Numbered from the stretch's first letter, positions 41,329 to 50,386 are shown. The stretch is 64,000 nt of DNA from Clostridium sp. CAG:762 (GCA_000432575.1 HF996799.1:22084-86083), one strand, 5' to 3'. Notes: a model not told the origin generated them from the sequence alone. A program made the numbers and translations.

Positions 41329-41868
41329 TTATAATTTTACTTTAACATTTTGTTTCTCTTCTTCTTTAATTTTAAATAATTCCTTCTTTTCAAAACCAAA
41401 TATCTTAGCAACAATATTAGAAGGAACAGACTCTACTAAATTATTAAATTTTGTTACACAGTGATTATAAACTAACCTTGCTCTGTTAATTTTATCTTCA
41501 ATTTCTACTAAATTTCTTTGTAAATCTAAAAATTGTTCATTAGCTTTTAACTCGGGATAGCTTTCAACAAGAGCCATCACTGGAGCAAACTTCTTCTCAA
41601 TTTCCTCTGTCTTAGTAACACTAAAATCAGCACTATTATAAGCATTTCTTAATTTAACCAAATCCTCTAAAGTTTTACTCTCATGTTTTGTATATCCCTT
41701 TACACATTCAATTATATTAGGTAGCAATTCAAATCTCTGTTTTAACAAAACATCTATCGCAGAAGTAGATTCTTTTACAGTATTATTTGCCCTTATAAAG
41801 CAATTATACGAAGCAATTATCATAATCGTTAAAACTATTATTATTCCTAAACATATATTTAATATCAT
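41329..41868 (-). CDS. lemA: LemA family membrane protein
   Basis: The 179-residue protein has one N-terminal membrane segment (ICLGIIIVLTIMIIASYNCF) and the LemA helical bundle: IDVLLKQRFELLPNIIECVKGYTKHES, FAPVMALVESYPELKANEQFLDLQ and VYNHCVTKFNNLVESVPSNIVAKIFGF. These strings are close to the LemA consensus. The cellular role of LemA is not established. It lies downstream of another single-pass membrane gene, 14 bases apart, in one unit. Confidence 0.9.
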   Translation of the reverse strand: MILNICLGIIIVLTIMIIASYNCFIRANNTVKESTSAIDVLLKQRFELLPNIIECVKGYTKHESKTLEDLVKLRNAYNSADFSVTKTEEIEKKFAPVMALVESYPELKANEQFLDLQRNLVEIEDKINRARLVYNHCVTKFNNLVESVPSNIVAKIFGFEKKELFKIKEEEKQNVKVKL

Positions 41869-41882
41869 TTAACTCACCCTCA

Positions 41883-42437
41883 CTATTTTATAATCATTTT
41901 ATATATATAACCAGCATCATTATATTCAAATGATACTTCATAATGAACTAAATTATAACCATCAAAATCTTTTAATAAACTCTTAATTTTTATTATTTCA
42001 TCATATGTCGTACCATATGACTTATCTTTATAAATAACTTCAATTAAATGCTCCTTATTGGTTTTATTATTAGTCATTACATCATCAAGCGTCCAACCAA
42101 CACTAGTCTTAGAAGATGTTCCCGATTTAAAAGAAAATTTATTATTAAATGAATTTTTTTCCTGCTCTTTTTTTGCTTCTTCTCTTAATTTTTCTTGTTT
42201 TCTTCTCTCTTCCTCAAGTTTCTTCTTAGCCTCTTCTTCTCTCTTTTTTGCTTCTTCTTTAATTGCCTCTCTCTCTTTTCTTCTCACTTCATTTTTGTTT
42301 TTAACATCATTACCAATTCTTAACACCAAAATAGAAGATGATACAATAAGAATCGCAATTAGTATATACAATATATATTTTCTTTTAACAGCATCACCAT
42401 TACTAACTCCCACTTGCTTTTCACTTTTACTCTTCAT
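41883..42437 (-). CDS. Single-pass membrane protein with charged coiled coil
   Basis: The 184-residue protein has a membrane segment at about 22-42 (KYILYILIAILIVSSSILVL). A 60-residue stretch of Lys, Glu and Arg heptads (KREEEAKKKLEEERRKQEKL) follows, then a small folded C-terminal domain with GWTLDDVMTNNKTN and YNLVHYEVSFEYNDAGYIYK. I recognise no family. It precedes lemA on the same strand and is probably co-transcribed with it. Confidence 0.6.
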   Translation of the reverse strand: MKSKSEKQVGVSNGDAVKRKYILYILIAILIVSSSILVLRIGNDVKNKNEVRRKEREAIKEEAKKREEEAKKKLEEERRKQEKLREEAKKEQEKNSFNNKFSFKSGTSSKTSVGWTLDDVMTNNKTNKEHLIEVIYKDKSYGTTYDEIIKIKSLLKDFDGYNLVHYEVSFEYNDAGYIYKMIIK

Positions 42438-42528
42438 ATAAAAAACTCCTTCTCTAAAAATTCATAAATTCTTTAAAATAATTTACTAAAATAATAATAT
42501 CATTTTTTTAATCATAAGTCCACAAAAA

Positions 42529-42553
42529 TCAAAAAAACTTCCTAAGAAGTTTT
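42529..42553 (-). terminator. Intrinsic terminator of spoVG
   Basis: On the minus strand AAAACTTC and GAAGTTTT form a perfect stem with a four-base loop, followed by T residues. Confidence 0.75.
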
Positions 42554-42809
42554 ATTCTGCTTTTTCATAAGCATCCAATATTTCTTTTTCGAACATTTGA
42601 CGTGTTTCTGTATTTATTGGATGAGCTATATCTCTATACCCACCAGTAGATGTTTGTCTACTAGGCATTGCAATAAATAAACCATTATCACCTTCGATAA
42701 TTCTAATATCATGTACTGCAAATGCATCATCAAGTAGTACTGAAGCTATACCTTTCATACGAGAATTTTCTTTGTCAATTTTCTTTACTGTTACTGAAGT
42801 AATTTTCAT
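42552..42809 (-). CDS. spoVG: SpoVG RNA/DNA-binding regulator
   Basis: SpoVG is a small site-specific nucleic-acid-binding regulator with effects on sporulation and cell division. The 85-residue protein starts MKITSVTVKKIDKENSRMKG and carries the conserved IASVLLDDAFAVHDIRIIEG and FIAMPSRQTSTGGYRDIAHP. These are near-identical to family sequences. GGAAGGAGTGAAGCAAT precedes the ATG. It has its own promoter and terminator. It lies just downstream of yabG-veg, which is the local order in Bacillus too. Confidence 0.96.
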   Translation of the reverse strand: MKITSVTVKKIDKENSRMKGIASVLLDDAFAVHDIRIIEGDNGLFIAMPSRQTSTGGYRDIAHPINTETRQMFEKEILDAYEKAE

Positions 42810-42854
42810 ATTGCTTCACTCCTTCCAGAAAGTTTTCAATACCTTTCTAACATC

Positions 42855-42884
42855 ATTGTATCTCATTTATAAGATAAAAGTCAA
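42855..42884 (-). promoter_or_regulatory. Sigma-A promoter of spoVG
   Basis: On the minus strand TTGACT (42879-42884) and TACAAT (42855-42860) are 18 bases apart. No sigma-H consensus, the Bacillus mode for spoVG, was noticed. A small GAAAG/CTTTC hairpin lies in the leader. Confidence 0.55.
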
Positions 42885-42935
42885 TCTTTTTTTTACGTAA
42901 CTGTCAAATATTATCAAAAAAGTTTAATTATGCAC

Positions 42936-43157
42936 TCAAATGGCTAAAAATTTAACCTCAATTGATTTAGTAAGAACATCTACATAACTAAAACTCATTG
43001 TTTTTTCACCATCAAGTTTAACAATAAAAACATAGTTATAGCTTTCCAATATCACACCACTGTAAACTTCTGTTTTGTTTCTACTACCATTATATTTAAT
43101 AACAACCTTTTTATTAATATTATCATCTATTTTATTCTTAATTTTTTCAATAGTCAT
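42936..43157 (-). CDS. veg: Veg protein
   Basis: Veg is a small conserved Bacilli protein linked to biofilm formation and early outgrowth. The 73-residue frame from ATG 43157 (MTIEKIKNKIDDNINKKVVIKYNGSRNK) has the family features GSRNKTEVYSGVILESY and YVFIVKL. The frame is open three codons further to a GTG inside the ribosome site AGGGGTGGAAAAT. It follows yabG by about 14 bases, as in Bacillus. Confidence 0.88.
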   Translation of the reverse strand: MTIEKIKNKIDDNINKKVVIKYNGSRNKTEVYSGVILESYNYVFIVKLDGEKTMSFSYVDVLTKSIEVKFLAI

Positions 43158-43171
43158 ATTTTCCACCCCTC

Positions 43172-43945
43172 TTATTCTCTTGGAAAGCCAACATACATCG
43201 TTCCCTTAGTGATAATACCTCCCATACCCTCAGCACCATACTTAGTATTGTTAAGTATCTTAATTAAATCAATATCATTTCTCTTGTCTGCAAAAGAAAC
43301 TGAAGCCGCGACAATCGCGGGATCTAAAGCATGTATATTAATTCTCTTTGGACTAGAAGCAAAATTAGCTCCTGCTTTAATAAGTTCCTCATAATCACTT
43401 TGACATGCCCCTGCGATAATAATTAATTTTTCATGTGATTTTTCAAACTTTCTAGCCTCTTTAACTGCCTTAATAAAATTATCTGTATTCTTATATTTAC
43501 TTCCATCTCTTCTCTTTCTATAATAAGCATCATGTCCAGTAATAACAATAATATCAGGATTATAAGTTTCTAGATATTCTCCCATCTTACCCCAAACATT
43601 TTCTTCTTTTTCATAAATACCATAAGCCTTAACTTTATTTTTTTTATAAAATTTCATACATCTATCTAAATAATCCTTATCCGCATCTATGTGTAAAATC
43701 TTCCCAGGTAAATAAAAATATTCGTCCCTATCTAAAGTTACATATTTTTCAAAATCTAAAAAAAACTTCTCATCATCATCATTAACCTCATTCTTATATT
43801 TTTTTAAATCTTCACTATAACTATCAGCACATAACCTAACATTAACACCTTGTAATAAATAATTATCACCTTCAACGCCAACTACCTTAAATACAATATC
43901 ATTATTATAAGAATTTCTAGTTACCAAATCGCCAATTTTAAACAT
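43172..43945 (-). CDS. yabG: Sporulation protease YabG
   Basis: YabG is a cysteine protease that processes spore coat proteins and, in clostridia, germination proteins. From ATG 43945 it has 257 residues. The start MFKIGDLVTRNSYNNDIVF and the segment IVITGHDAYYRKRRD with His138 are family hallmarks. So is IIAGACQSDYEELIKAGANFASSP with Cys181. His and Cys correspond to the proposed catalytic pair. GGGTGATATT precedes the chosen ATG. The yabG-veg pair is conserved in Bacilli. Confidence 0.93.
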   Translation of the reverse strand: MFKIGDLVTRNSYNNDIVFKVVGVEGDNYLLQGVNVRLCADSYSEDLKKYKNEVNDDDEKFFLDFEKYVTLDRDEYFYLPGKILHIDADKDYLDRCMKFYKKNKVKAYGIYEKEENVWGKMGEYLETYNPDIIVITGHDAYYRKRRDGSKYKNTDNFIKAVKEARKFEKSHEKLIIIAGACQSDYEELIKAGANFASSPKRINIHALDPAIVAASVSFADKRNDIDLIKILNNTKYGAEGMGGIITKGTMYVGFPRE

Positions 43946-43995
43946 AATATCACCCATTAAAGTTTATGAAAAAACAAAATAAATATGAAAAAAAG

Positions 43996-44895
43996 TTAAA
44001 TACCAGTTAAATCAAACTTTGGTATAAAACTTTCATCTGCCGTATCTCCTTCTTGAATATAAGCATTATTAACACCAATATCTATAGCATAATTAATAAC
44101 CTCATCATATTCACTTTCACTAATAACTCTATCAATCTCCTTATATTTATTTAATTTTCCATTCGGGGTATATTGATTCATAATACTAATATAAATATTA
44201 TCTCCGTAAGTATCATATAAATATTTAATTACCTTTTTACTATCATTAACCATATTAGGCATAACTAAATGTCTAACAATCATTCCCTTTTCTATTAAAC
44301 CATTCTTATCAAAGCAAATACTACCTACTTGCCTATACATCTCCTTTAAAACATCCTTACAAATTTCAAAATAATTATCACACTTAGAATAACAAAGCCC
44401 ATATTTACTATCATAATATTTCATATCAGGTAAATAAACATCAACATACCCTTCCAACATCCTTAAAGCAAAAACACTTTCATAACCACTAGAATTATAA
44501 ATAATAGGTATCACTAACCCCTTTTTTTTAGCCATATCTAAAGCCTTAACAATATGTGGTATATAAGGTGTACCCGTAACTAAATTAATATTATTAGCCC
44601 CCCTATCCTGTAACTCTAAAAAAATATTAGCCATCCTATCAATACTAACAAATTTTCCAAAGCATTCATTACTTATATGATAATTTTGACAAAATACACA
44701 CCTTAAATTACACCCACTAAAAAAGACAGCCCCACTTCCAGATATTCCTGATATCGAAGGTTCTTCATAATAATGTAAGTCAGCTCTAGCCAGTTTAATA
44801 TCACTCGAGGCTCCACAAAAACCAACATCAATGTATCTATTAACTAAACAATTTCTAGGACATAACCTACACTTTTTAAGTATATCATCACTCAT
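43996..44895 (-). CDS. Radical SAM protein, PflX-like (COG1313 type)
   Basis: The 299-residue protein binds a 4Fe-4S cluster through CNLRCVFCQN (CxxxCxxC), the radical-SAM signature. An N-terminal cysteine set, CRLCPRNCLVNRY then GFCGAS, and the ISGSGAVFFSGCN lead-in are typical of the PflX group related to pyruvate formate-lyase activases. The substrate is unknown. From ATG 44895 the ribosome site is GGTGATTATT. The enzyme is oxygen sensitive by nature, consistent with anaerobic life. It stands alone, divergent from the DUF951 operon. Confidence 0.82.
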   Translation of the reverse strand: MSDDILKKCRLCPRNCLVNRYIDVGFCGASSDIKLARADLHYYEEPSISGISGSGAVFFSGCNLRCVFCQNYHISNECFGKFVSIDRMANIFLELQDRGANNINLVTGTPYIPHIVKALDMAKKKGLVIPIIYNSSGYESVFALRMLEGYVDVYLPDMKYYDSKYGLCYSKCDNYFEICKDVLKEMYRQVGSICFDKNGLIEKGMIVRHLVMPNMVNDSKKVIKYLYDTYGDNIYISIMNQYTPNGKLNKYKEIDRVISESEYDEVINYAIDIGVNNAYIQEGDTADESFIPKFDLTGI

Positions 44896-45030
44896 AATAA
44901 TCACCATCTAAAATATACACTAAAATCAATAAAAATACAAATAAAACTAATTTTCACAAATAATAAAATCTTAAATTAATCTAAAAAACTAAAACTGCAT
45001 TAGCAAACAAAATAAAAACACATTACTATA

Positions 45031-45059
45031 TTGTTAAAAAATTCATTTTATGTTATACT
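45031..45059 (+). promoter_or_regulatory. Sigma-A promoter of the DUF951-abgT-ychF operon
   Basis: TTGTTA at 45031-45036 and TATACT at 45054-45059, with an upstream TG, are 17 bases apart, 17 bases before the DUF951 start. Confidence 0.65.
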
Positions 45060-45075
45060 TATTTTGGTGATAACC

Positions 45076-45261
45076 ATGGAAAAAAATTACAAATTAGGAA
45101 GCATCGTTACAATGAAAAAGCCTCATCCATGTGGTACCAACGAATGGGTTATTACAAGAATAGGTGTTGACATTAAGATAAAATGTTTATCATGTAACCA
45201 TTCAGTAATGATACCAAGAATTGATTTTGATAAAAAGTTAAAAAAGGTGGTTAATATATGA
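45076..45261 (+). CDS. DUF951 family small protein
   Basis: The 61-residue protein starts at ATG 45076 behind GGTGATAACC. It reads KLGSIVTMKKPHPCGTNEWVITRIGVDIKIKCLSCNHSVMIPR. The HPCG and CLSC cysteines and the MKKPHPCG motif are diagnostic of DUF951, predicted to bind nucleic acid or metal. The family often lies beside ychF and rpsF in Firmicutes, and ychF follows here two genes downstream. It overlaps abgT by four bases. Confidence 0.88.
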   Translation: MEKNYKLGSIVTMKKPHPCGTNEWVITRIGVDIKIKCLSCNHSVMIPRIDFDKKLKKVVNI

Positions 45262-46787
45262 AAAAACAAAAAAATAAAAAAGTACACCCCGTCCTTGTAC
45301 TTCTAACATTAACACTAATTGTTATGATAGTAAGTAGTCTTGGTGATCTCTTCAAACTAGAATCAAGCTATTACACAGTAAATGCTGTTACAGGAGAAGT
45401 AGAAAGCCAAATTGTCAAAATAAACTCTTTATTTAATCGTACAGGATTACAGTATCTAATAAGCAATATCATATCAAATTTCGTTAATTTTGCACCTTTA
45501 GGTACCCTTTTAACAGGACTTCTTGGTGTAGGAGTAGCTTATTACTCAGGGTTTTTAACCGCTTTATTTAAAAAAATAACCAACAAATTACCAAGAAAAC
45601 TAATTGCATACATTGTAGTTCTGTTAGGTATAATCACTTCAATGTTTTATGAAGCAGGTTATGTTATCTTAATTCCTTTAAGTGCTATCCTCTTTATGAC
45701 AATAAAAAGACACCCATCAGCCGGTATATGCGCCTCATTCGCTGGTATAACATTTGGCTATGGAGCAAACTTTGTCGTAAATGGCTTAGATGCTAGTTTA
45801 ATACCATATACTAGAAGTTCTACTAAAATATTAGACAGCACTTATAACATTAACCTCAATGGTAATCTATTTTTCATTATCATATCTTCCATTATATTAT
45901 CATATCTAGGTATGTTTATTACCGAAAAATATATTATTCCCAAACTAGGCAAATATAACTTTGAAGAGGTAGAAGACAAGGAACTAACCAATAAAGAAAA
46001 AAAAGGACTTGCCTTATCTCTAATAGCCCTAACATTCTTAACAATTATTACAATTTATTGCATAATTCCAGGACTACCATTTTCAGGCTTATTATTATAT
46101 TTAAAAGATTCAACTTATACTGAGCAATTATTTGGATACAACTCTTATTTTAATCAAGGAATCGTCTTTATCCTAAGCGTTTACCTAATGTTAGCAGGTT
46201 TAATCTACGGAACAAGAACAAAAACAATTAAAACAAACAAAGACTTTGTCGATGGAATGGGTTATTATCTAACAAATATCTCTTCCATCCTAGTTCTAAT
46301 CTTCTTTGCCGCTCAATTCTGTTCCATATTTAAAAAAAGTAACATAGGAGTCTTTATTACCGCTTCACTAACAGAAATAGTAAGCAATTTCCAAGCAACA
46401 GGCATTGTTCTAATATTAATAACTTTCATCCTAGTCGTCATCTCAAGTATTTTTTTACCTGTCGCATCAACAAAATGGGCTATCTTAGCACCAGTCATAG
46501 TACCAATGTTTATGACAAGTTCTATGACACCTGAGTTTGCTCAAGCCGTATTCCGTGCTGGCGACAGTGCAATCAAAGGTATAACTCCTTTATTTACTTA
46601 CTTTGTAATTTTAATAGGATTCTTACAAATATATACAAAAAAAGAAAAAGAAACAGTTACTATTACTGATGCCATGTCTCTAATGGTACCATATACAATA
46701 GCTTTTACTATAGCATGGCTACTAATTATTTTAGCCTTCTATATTATTGGTATCCCTCTAGGACCAGGAGCAAGTGCTATACTATAA
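45258..46787 (+). CDS. AbgT-family transporter
   Basis: AbgT proteins move p-aminobenzoyl-glutamate or export sulfonamide-type antimetabolites using ion gradients. The 509-residue membrane protein has about 11-13 hydrophobic segments. It shows the family motifs HPSAGICASFAGITFGYGAN followed by FVVNGLDASL, ASTKWAILAPVIVPMFM, and a repeat-like architecture. It starts on ATGA overlapping DUF951. The substrate is uncertain. The link to folate metabolism is by family only; no folate gene is adjacent. Confidence 0.88.
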   Translation: MKKQKNKKVHPVLVLLTLTLIVMIVSSLGDLFKLESSYYTVNAVTGEVESQIVKINSLFNRTGLQYLISNIISNFVNFAPLGTLLTGLLGVGVAYYSGFLTALFKKITNKLPRKLIAYIVVLLGIITSMFYEAGYVILIPLSAILFMTIKRHPSAGICASFAGITFGYGANFVVNGLDASLIPYTRSSTKILDSTYNINLNGNLFFIIISSIILSYLGMFITEKYIIPKLGKYNFEEVEDKELTNKEKKGLALSLIALTFLTIITIYCIIPGLPFSGLLLYLKDSTYTEQLFGYNSYFNQGIVFILSVYLMLAGLIYGTRTKTIKTNKDFVDGMGYYLTNISSILVLIFFAAQFCSIFKKSNIGVFITASLTEIVSNFQATGIVLILITFILVVISSIFLPVASTKWAILAPVIVPMFMTSSMTPEFAQAVFRAGDSAIKGITPLFTYFVILIGFLQIYTKKEKETVTITDAMSLMVPYTIAFTIAWLLIILAFYIIGIPLGPGASAIL

Positions 46788-46805
46788 AAGAAAGGATGTG
46801 TTAAC

Positions 46806-47912
46806 ATGAGTTTAACCGCTGGTATTGTAGGACTTCCCAATGTTGGAAAATCAACCCTGTTCAATGCCATTACCAAAAAGAATATTCTTGCCGCCAATTA
46901 TCCATTCGCGACAATAGATCCCAATGTAGGAGTTGTAACAGTACCTGATATTAGATTAGAAACATTAAATCAAATGTATATGCCCAAAAGTGTCGTACCA
47001 ACCACCTATGAGTTCACAGACATTGCAGGATTAGTAAAAGGAGCATCTCTTGGAGAAGGCTTAGGTAACAAGTTTCTATCACACATAAGACAAGTTGATG
47101 CCATTGTTGAAGTAGTAAGATGCTTTGAAGACGAAAACATAATTCATGTTGATGGTAACGTAGACCCAATAAGAGACATTGAAGTAATAAACATTGAACT
47201 CATCTTATCGGACCTAGAAATCATACAAAACAGATTAAACAAAATCGAAAAAAAAGCTACCATGTCAAAGAACAAAGAAGAAATTTTTGAAGTAGAACTA
47301 TTAAACAAAATAAAAACATCCCTTGAACAAAACATTCCTGCTCGCAAACTAAACCTAAACGAAAAAGAATTAAAATTAATAAGTTCATATCAACTAATAA
47401 CCCTAAAACCAATTATCTATGTTGCTAATGTAAAAGAAATAGATATACATAATAAAGGTAACATTTATGTTGATAAAGTAAAAGAATACGCAAAAAAAGA
47501 CAACTGTGAAACTATCATGGTATGTGCCAAAATAGAAAGCGAATTAGCCGAATTAAATGATGATGAAAAAGCCATCTTCTTACAAGAATTAGAAATTGAA
47601 GAAAGTGGCTTAGATCAATTAATCAAAAAAACATATTCTCTATTAGGACTAGCAACATTCCTAACTGCTGGAACTGACGAATGTAGAGCTTGGACATTCA
47701 AAAAAGGTATGACCGCTCCCGAATGTGCAGGAATAATCCACAGTGATTTCCAAAGAGGCTTTATAAAGGCCGAAGTCATGAGTTATGAAGATTTAGTTAA
47801 ATATAAAACAGAACTTGGAGTAAAAGAAGCAGGAAGATTAAGAATCGAAGGAAAGGATTACATTATGCAAGATGGTGATATTTGCCACTTTAGATTTAAT
47901 GTAACAAAGTAA
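46806..47912 (+). CDS. ychF: Ribosome-associated GTPase/ATPase YchF
   Basis: YchF (Obg superfamily) binds ribosomes and hydrolyses ATP more readily than GTP. The 368-residue protein has GIVGLPNVGKSTLFNAIT, DIAGLVKGASLGEGLGNKFL, and the C-terminal TGS domain with FLTAGTDECRAWTFKKGMTAPECAG. The non-canonical G4 NxxE (ANVKE) replaces NKxD, as is normal for YchF. AGAAAGGATGTGTTAAC precedes the ATG. In many Firmicutes ychF neighbours rpsF. Confidence 0.97.
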   Translation: MSLTAGIVGLPNVGKSTLFNAITKKNILAANYPFATIDPNVGVVTVPDIRLETLNQMYMPKSVVPTTYEFTDIAGLVKGASLGEGLGNKFLSHIRQVDAIVEVVRCFEDENIIHVDGNVDPIRDIEVINIELILSDLEIIQNRLNKIEKKATMSKNKEEIFEVELLNKIKTSLEQNIPARKLNLNEKELKLISSYQLITLKPIIYVANVKEIDIHNKGNIYVDKVKEYAKKDNCETIMVCAKIESELAELNDDEKAIFLQELEIEESGLDQLIKKTYSLLGLATFLTAGTDECRAWTFKKGMTAPECAGIIHSDFQRGFIKAEVMSYEDLVKYKTELGVKEAGRLRIEGKDYIMQDGDICHFRFNVTK

Positions 47913-47923
47913 GGAGGTGTAGC

Positions 47924-48511
47924 ATGAAAAATATAAGTAAAATGTTTAAAAGAATGTTTCAAGCATCAGTATTTCTATCATTAATATCATTAATATTTGG
48001 TTTAGTATTATTATTAAATACTGAAGACATCTTAACAACAATATCACTTGTTTTAGGAGGAGGATTACTTTTTATTGGTATCCTTCTATGTGTAAGATAC
48101 TTTGGAAAAGAAACCATAATATCTTCACTTGAAGCAAATCTTCAATTAGGAATATTATCTATCTTACTAGGATTAACCCTAATCATATTTAAAAATATTT
48201 TATATATCTTAGTACCAATTTTAGTAGGAATAATAATCATAATAAATAGTATCAATAAATTAGATATAGCCTTTATTATGAAAAGAGATGGCGTTGATAA
48301 ATGGTATATTACCTTCATTTCCGCTATTATAACCCTAATCGCAGGTATTTGCTTAATAGTAAACCCTCTTGGTGGAACATTCTTAGTAACAAAAGCAGTA
48401 GGTATCATAATTATAATATCTTCAATACTTGACTTAATAGATACCTTAAACTTAAGAATCCAAATCAAAAAAACAGGCAAAGAACTAAAAGAAATATTCA
48501 AACAAGAATAA
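47924..48511 (+). CDS. DUF308 (HdeD-like) membrane protein
   Basis: The 195-residue protein has six hydrophobic segments in three pairs, each with glycine-rich turns (ASVFLSLISLIFGLVLLLN, IILGG-type stretches, VGIIIIISSILDLIDTLNL). That is the repeated-pair architecture of the DUF308/HdeD family. The C-terminus is a charged helix. AAGGAGGTGTAGC precedes the ATG, 11 bases after ychF, so it ends the DUF951-abgT-ychF operon. Function is unknown. Confidence 0.72.
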   Translation: MKNISKMFKRMFQASVFLSLISLIFGLVLLLNTEDILTTISLVLGGGLLFIGILLCVRYFGKETIISSLEANLQLGILSILLGLTLIIFKNILYILVPILVGIIIIINSINKLDIAFIMKRDGVDKWYITFISAIITLIAGICLIVNPLGGTFLVTKAVGIIIIISSILDLIDTLNLRIQIKKTGKELKEIFKQE

Positions 48512-48540
48512 AAGAGTTTAATTACTTAAACTCTTTTTTT
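48511..48540. terminator. Bidirectional terminator
   Basis: AAAGAGTTTAA at 48511-48521 pairs perfectly with TTAAACTCTTT at 48526-48536 around TTAC, with T-runs on both strands. It serves the DUF308 gene and the convergent gene. Confidence 0.85.
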
Positions 48541-48832
48541 TAACAATAGGTAATACCTCTACCATCCAATTATTTTCTTTACTAAATAATATCATAGTAT
48601 TGACAATAGCCTCGTTAATACTTTGTTTTCTACATATAGAAGCATCTTTAGAATTACTAGAAGAAACATTCATACAACATTGTTCAAATAAACTTAAATA
48701 TTCCTCTTCTTCTAATTCAATACCATAATCAACAAGTATACTAGTTACAATCTTATCAATCTTACTTATCATTCTCCTAGAAATACCATAATCATTATTC
48801 ATATCCCCTAAAAACTCACGTTCAAAATTCAT
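48518..48832 (-). CDS. Small protein of unknown function
   Basis: The 104-residue protein starts at ATG 48832 (MNFEREFLGDMNNDYG) behind AAGGAAGGGGAGTTTTT. It is mostly helical by composition. It contains a CCMNVSSS and ASICRK cysteine set and ends VLPIVKKKSLSN. No signal or membrane segment is seen and I recognise no family. Its terminator stem includes the stop codon. Function is unknown. Confidence 0.55.
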   Translation of the reverse strand: MNFEREFLGDMNNDYGISRRMISKIDKIVTSILVDYGIELEEEEYLSLFEQCCMNVSSSNSKDASICRKQSINEAIVNTMILFSKENNWMVEVLPIVKKKSLSN

Positions 48833-48928
48833 AAAAACTCCCCTTCCTTTAAAGCGTCTCATATTCTAACACATTTGTTCCTAATTGTCAAGAAAATATC
48901 AAACTATTACCTAGAACTAACCAAAAAT

Positions 48929-48961
48929 AAAAAAAACACCCTATTCTTTACTGAATAAGGT
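48929..48961 (-). terminator. Intrinsic terminator of the LolA-like lipoprotein gene
   Basis: On the minus strand ACCTTATTC and GAATAGGGT pair around AGTAAA, then GTTTTTTTT. Confidence 0.75.
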
Positions 48962-48972
48962 ATTATTTATTA

Positions 48973-49971
48973 TTATTTAGATACAGGAATTGTACTAATA
49001 GATCTAGCTACTTGCAATAACTCACTGGTAGAAGTAACATCACTTATTACATAATATTCAATACCATTACTAACCCAATTAACCGAATTATCACTTATTG
49101 ATGCAACAGTATCCACAAGTAACTCAGGTTCTCCATAAGTAGGCACAATTACATGACTATCTTCCATTTTTGCTGTTTCCTCAATTAATACAAATGGACT
49201 ATCTCCCTCAAATGTAAGAATTAACCTCTCACCATCCTCCTTAGTTACCGTATCTTTACTAGTTAAATGTGTATTGAGTGGCAAGTACATAGGATATATT
49301 ATATCTTCTATCTTTGTAACCTCTTTTAATTCACTAGTATCTGCACTAGCATTAATATTCTCGTTTAAATCAAAATAATTATCCTTAAAAGTAGCCTTCA
49401 TATCAATTTTATCAAAAACCATTTTAATCTGTAAATTATTACTATCATCTAATACTTGAACCTCTTTAATATTATAATTCTTATCAACATATACCACTTG
49501 CTTACTTAATTTTCTATTATTAGGATAATTAACCTTAGAAGTAATTACATAAAATTTTCCCTTTTCCTGAAATTTTTTACCCTCATCATCCTTAATATCA
49601 TCTACTATTGACTGAAGTAAATACACTTGAGAATTATTATAAGGCCATTCGCTTTGAAATTTAAAACTCTTATTAAGTGAAGGCGTTACAACATAAACTC
49701 CATCTTTGTTTCTTAAAATTATTTGTTCATGATTATTTGCCATATTCTTTAAATATACTTTAAAATAATCACCCTTTTTATAAGAAACATTAACCTCATA
49801 TTCATAAGTATCTTCATTATTTATTATTTCCATTTTTCCACTTAAATTATAACCCTTACTTTTTTCTATTTTTTTAGCCAATTGACTAGTAACATCTTTT
49901 TCAGTTACCCTGCCACATCCAACCAATAAAAAACAACATAATAGTATTAAAAATGTTATTTTCTTTTTCAT
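48973..49971 (-). CDS. LolA-like lipoprotein (YdcC/GerS-type)
   Basis: The 332-residue protein has a lipoprotein signal MKKKITFLILLCCFLLVGCG, the acylated cysteine being in LVGC. A beta-rich LolA/MucB-like domain follows: SGKMEIINNEDTYEYEVNVSYKKGDYFKV, later VVYVDKNYNIKEVQVLDD. A C-terminal domain of about 100 residues with SKDTVTKEDGERLILTFEG resembles DUF4367. Bacillus YdcC and clostridial GerS, with this plan, act in sporulation or germination. That role is inferred from architecture only. It is anchored outside the membrane and stands alone. Confidence 0.7.
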   Translation of the reverse strand: MKKKITFLILLCCFLLVGCGRVTEKDVTSQLAKKIEKSKGYNLSGKMEIINNEDTYEYEVNVSYKKGDYFKVYLKNMANNHEQIILRNKDGVYVVTPSLNKSFKFQSEWPYNNSQVYLLQSIVDDIKDDEGKKFQEKGKFYVITSKVNYPNNRKLSKQVVYVDKNYNIKEVQVLDDSNNLQIKMVFDKIDMKATFKDNYFDLNENINASADTSELKEVTKIEDIIYPMYLPLNTHLTSKDTVTKEDGERLILTFEGDSPFVLIEETAKMEDSHVIVPTYGEPELLVDTVASISDNSVNWVSNGIEYYVISDVTSTSELLQVARSISTIPVSK

Positions 49972-50078
49972 TTTTCACCTCATTTTTCTTTCTAATAAAT
50001 TATATTTGACAAAAATGTTAATATGCTGAATATTTTATCTTTTTTTGTAAATATTAATAATAATGAAAGGAGTAATAT

Positions 50079-50273
50079 ATGAATGCACTTCTAAAAACAA
50101 GTTTAGTAATTGCCATAATTGGAGCAATTAACTGGGGTCTTGTTGGTATATTTAACTTTAATCTTGTAGAGTTTTTATTTAAAGAAGGTAGCTTGATAAC
50201 TAGAATTATCTATGCTATAGTCTTTGCCGCAGGACTAATATGCACTGCTATTTTGGCTAAAGATCTAGATTAG
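50079..50273 (+). CDS. DUF378 small membrane protein
   Basis: The 64-residue protein has two membrane helices and the family motif GAINWGLVGIFNFNLVEFLF near the N-terminus, followed by TRIIYAIVFAAGLI. This is diagnostic of DUF378 (YuzA-like). AAAGGAGTAATAT precedes the ATG. Function is unknown. It is monocistronic, with a terminator directly after. Confidence 0.88.
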   Translation: MNALLKTSLVIAIIGAINWGLVGIFNFNLVEFLFKEGSLITRIIYAIVFAAGLICTAILAKDLD

Positions 50274-50301
50274 GAAATAATTAACTATTATTTTCTTTTT
50301 T
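50273..50301 (+). terminator. Intrinsic terminator of the DUF378 gene
   Basis: GGAAATAAT pairs with ATTATTTTC (one G-T pair) around TAACT, followed by TTTTTT. Confidence 0.65.
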
Positions 50302-50343
50302 CATAATCTAATTAATTAAAAAAATCATCTAATTCATAACTAG

Positions 50344-50377
50344 CTAAAAATAAAAAACTTCCCAATATAGGAAGTTT
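50344..50377 (-). terminator. Intrinsic terminator of cdaA-cdaR
   Basis: On the minus strand AAAACTTCC and GGAAGTTTT form a perfect nine-base-pair stem, followed by TTTATTTTT. Confidence 0.8.
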
Positions 50378-50386
50378 TAATATTAA

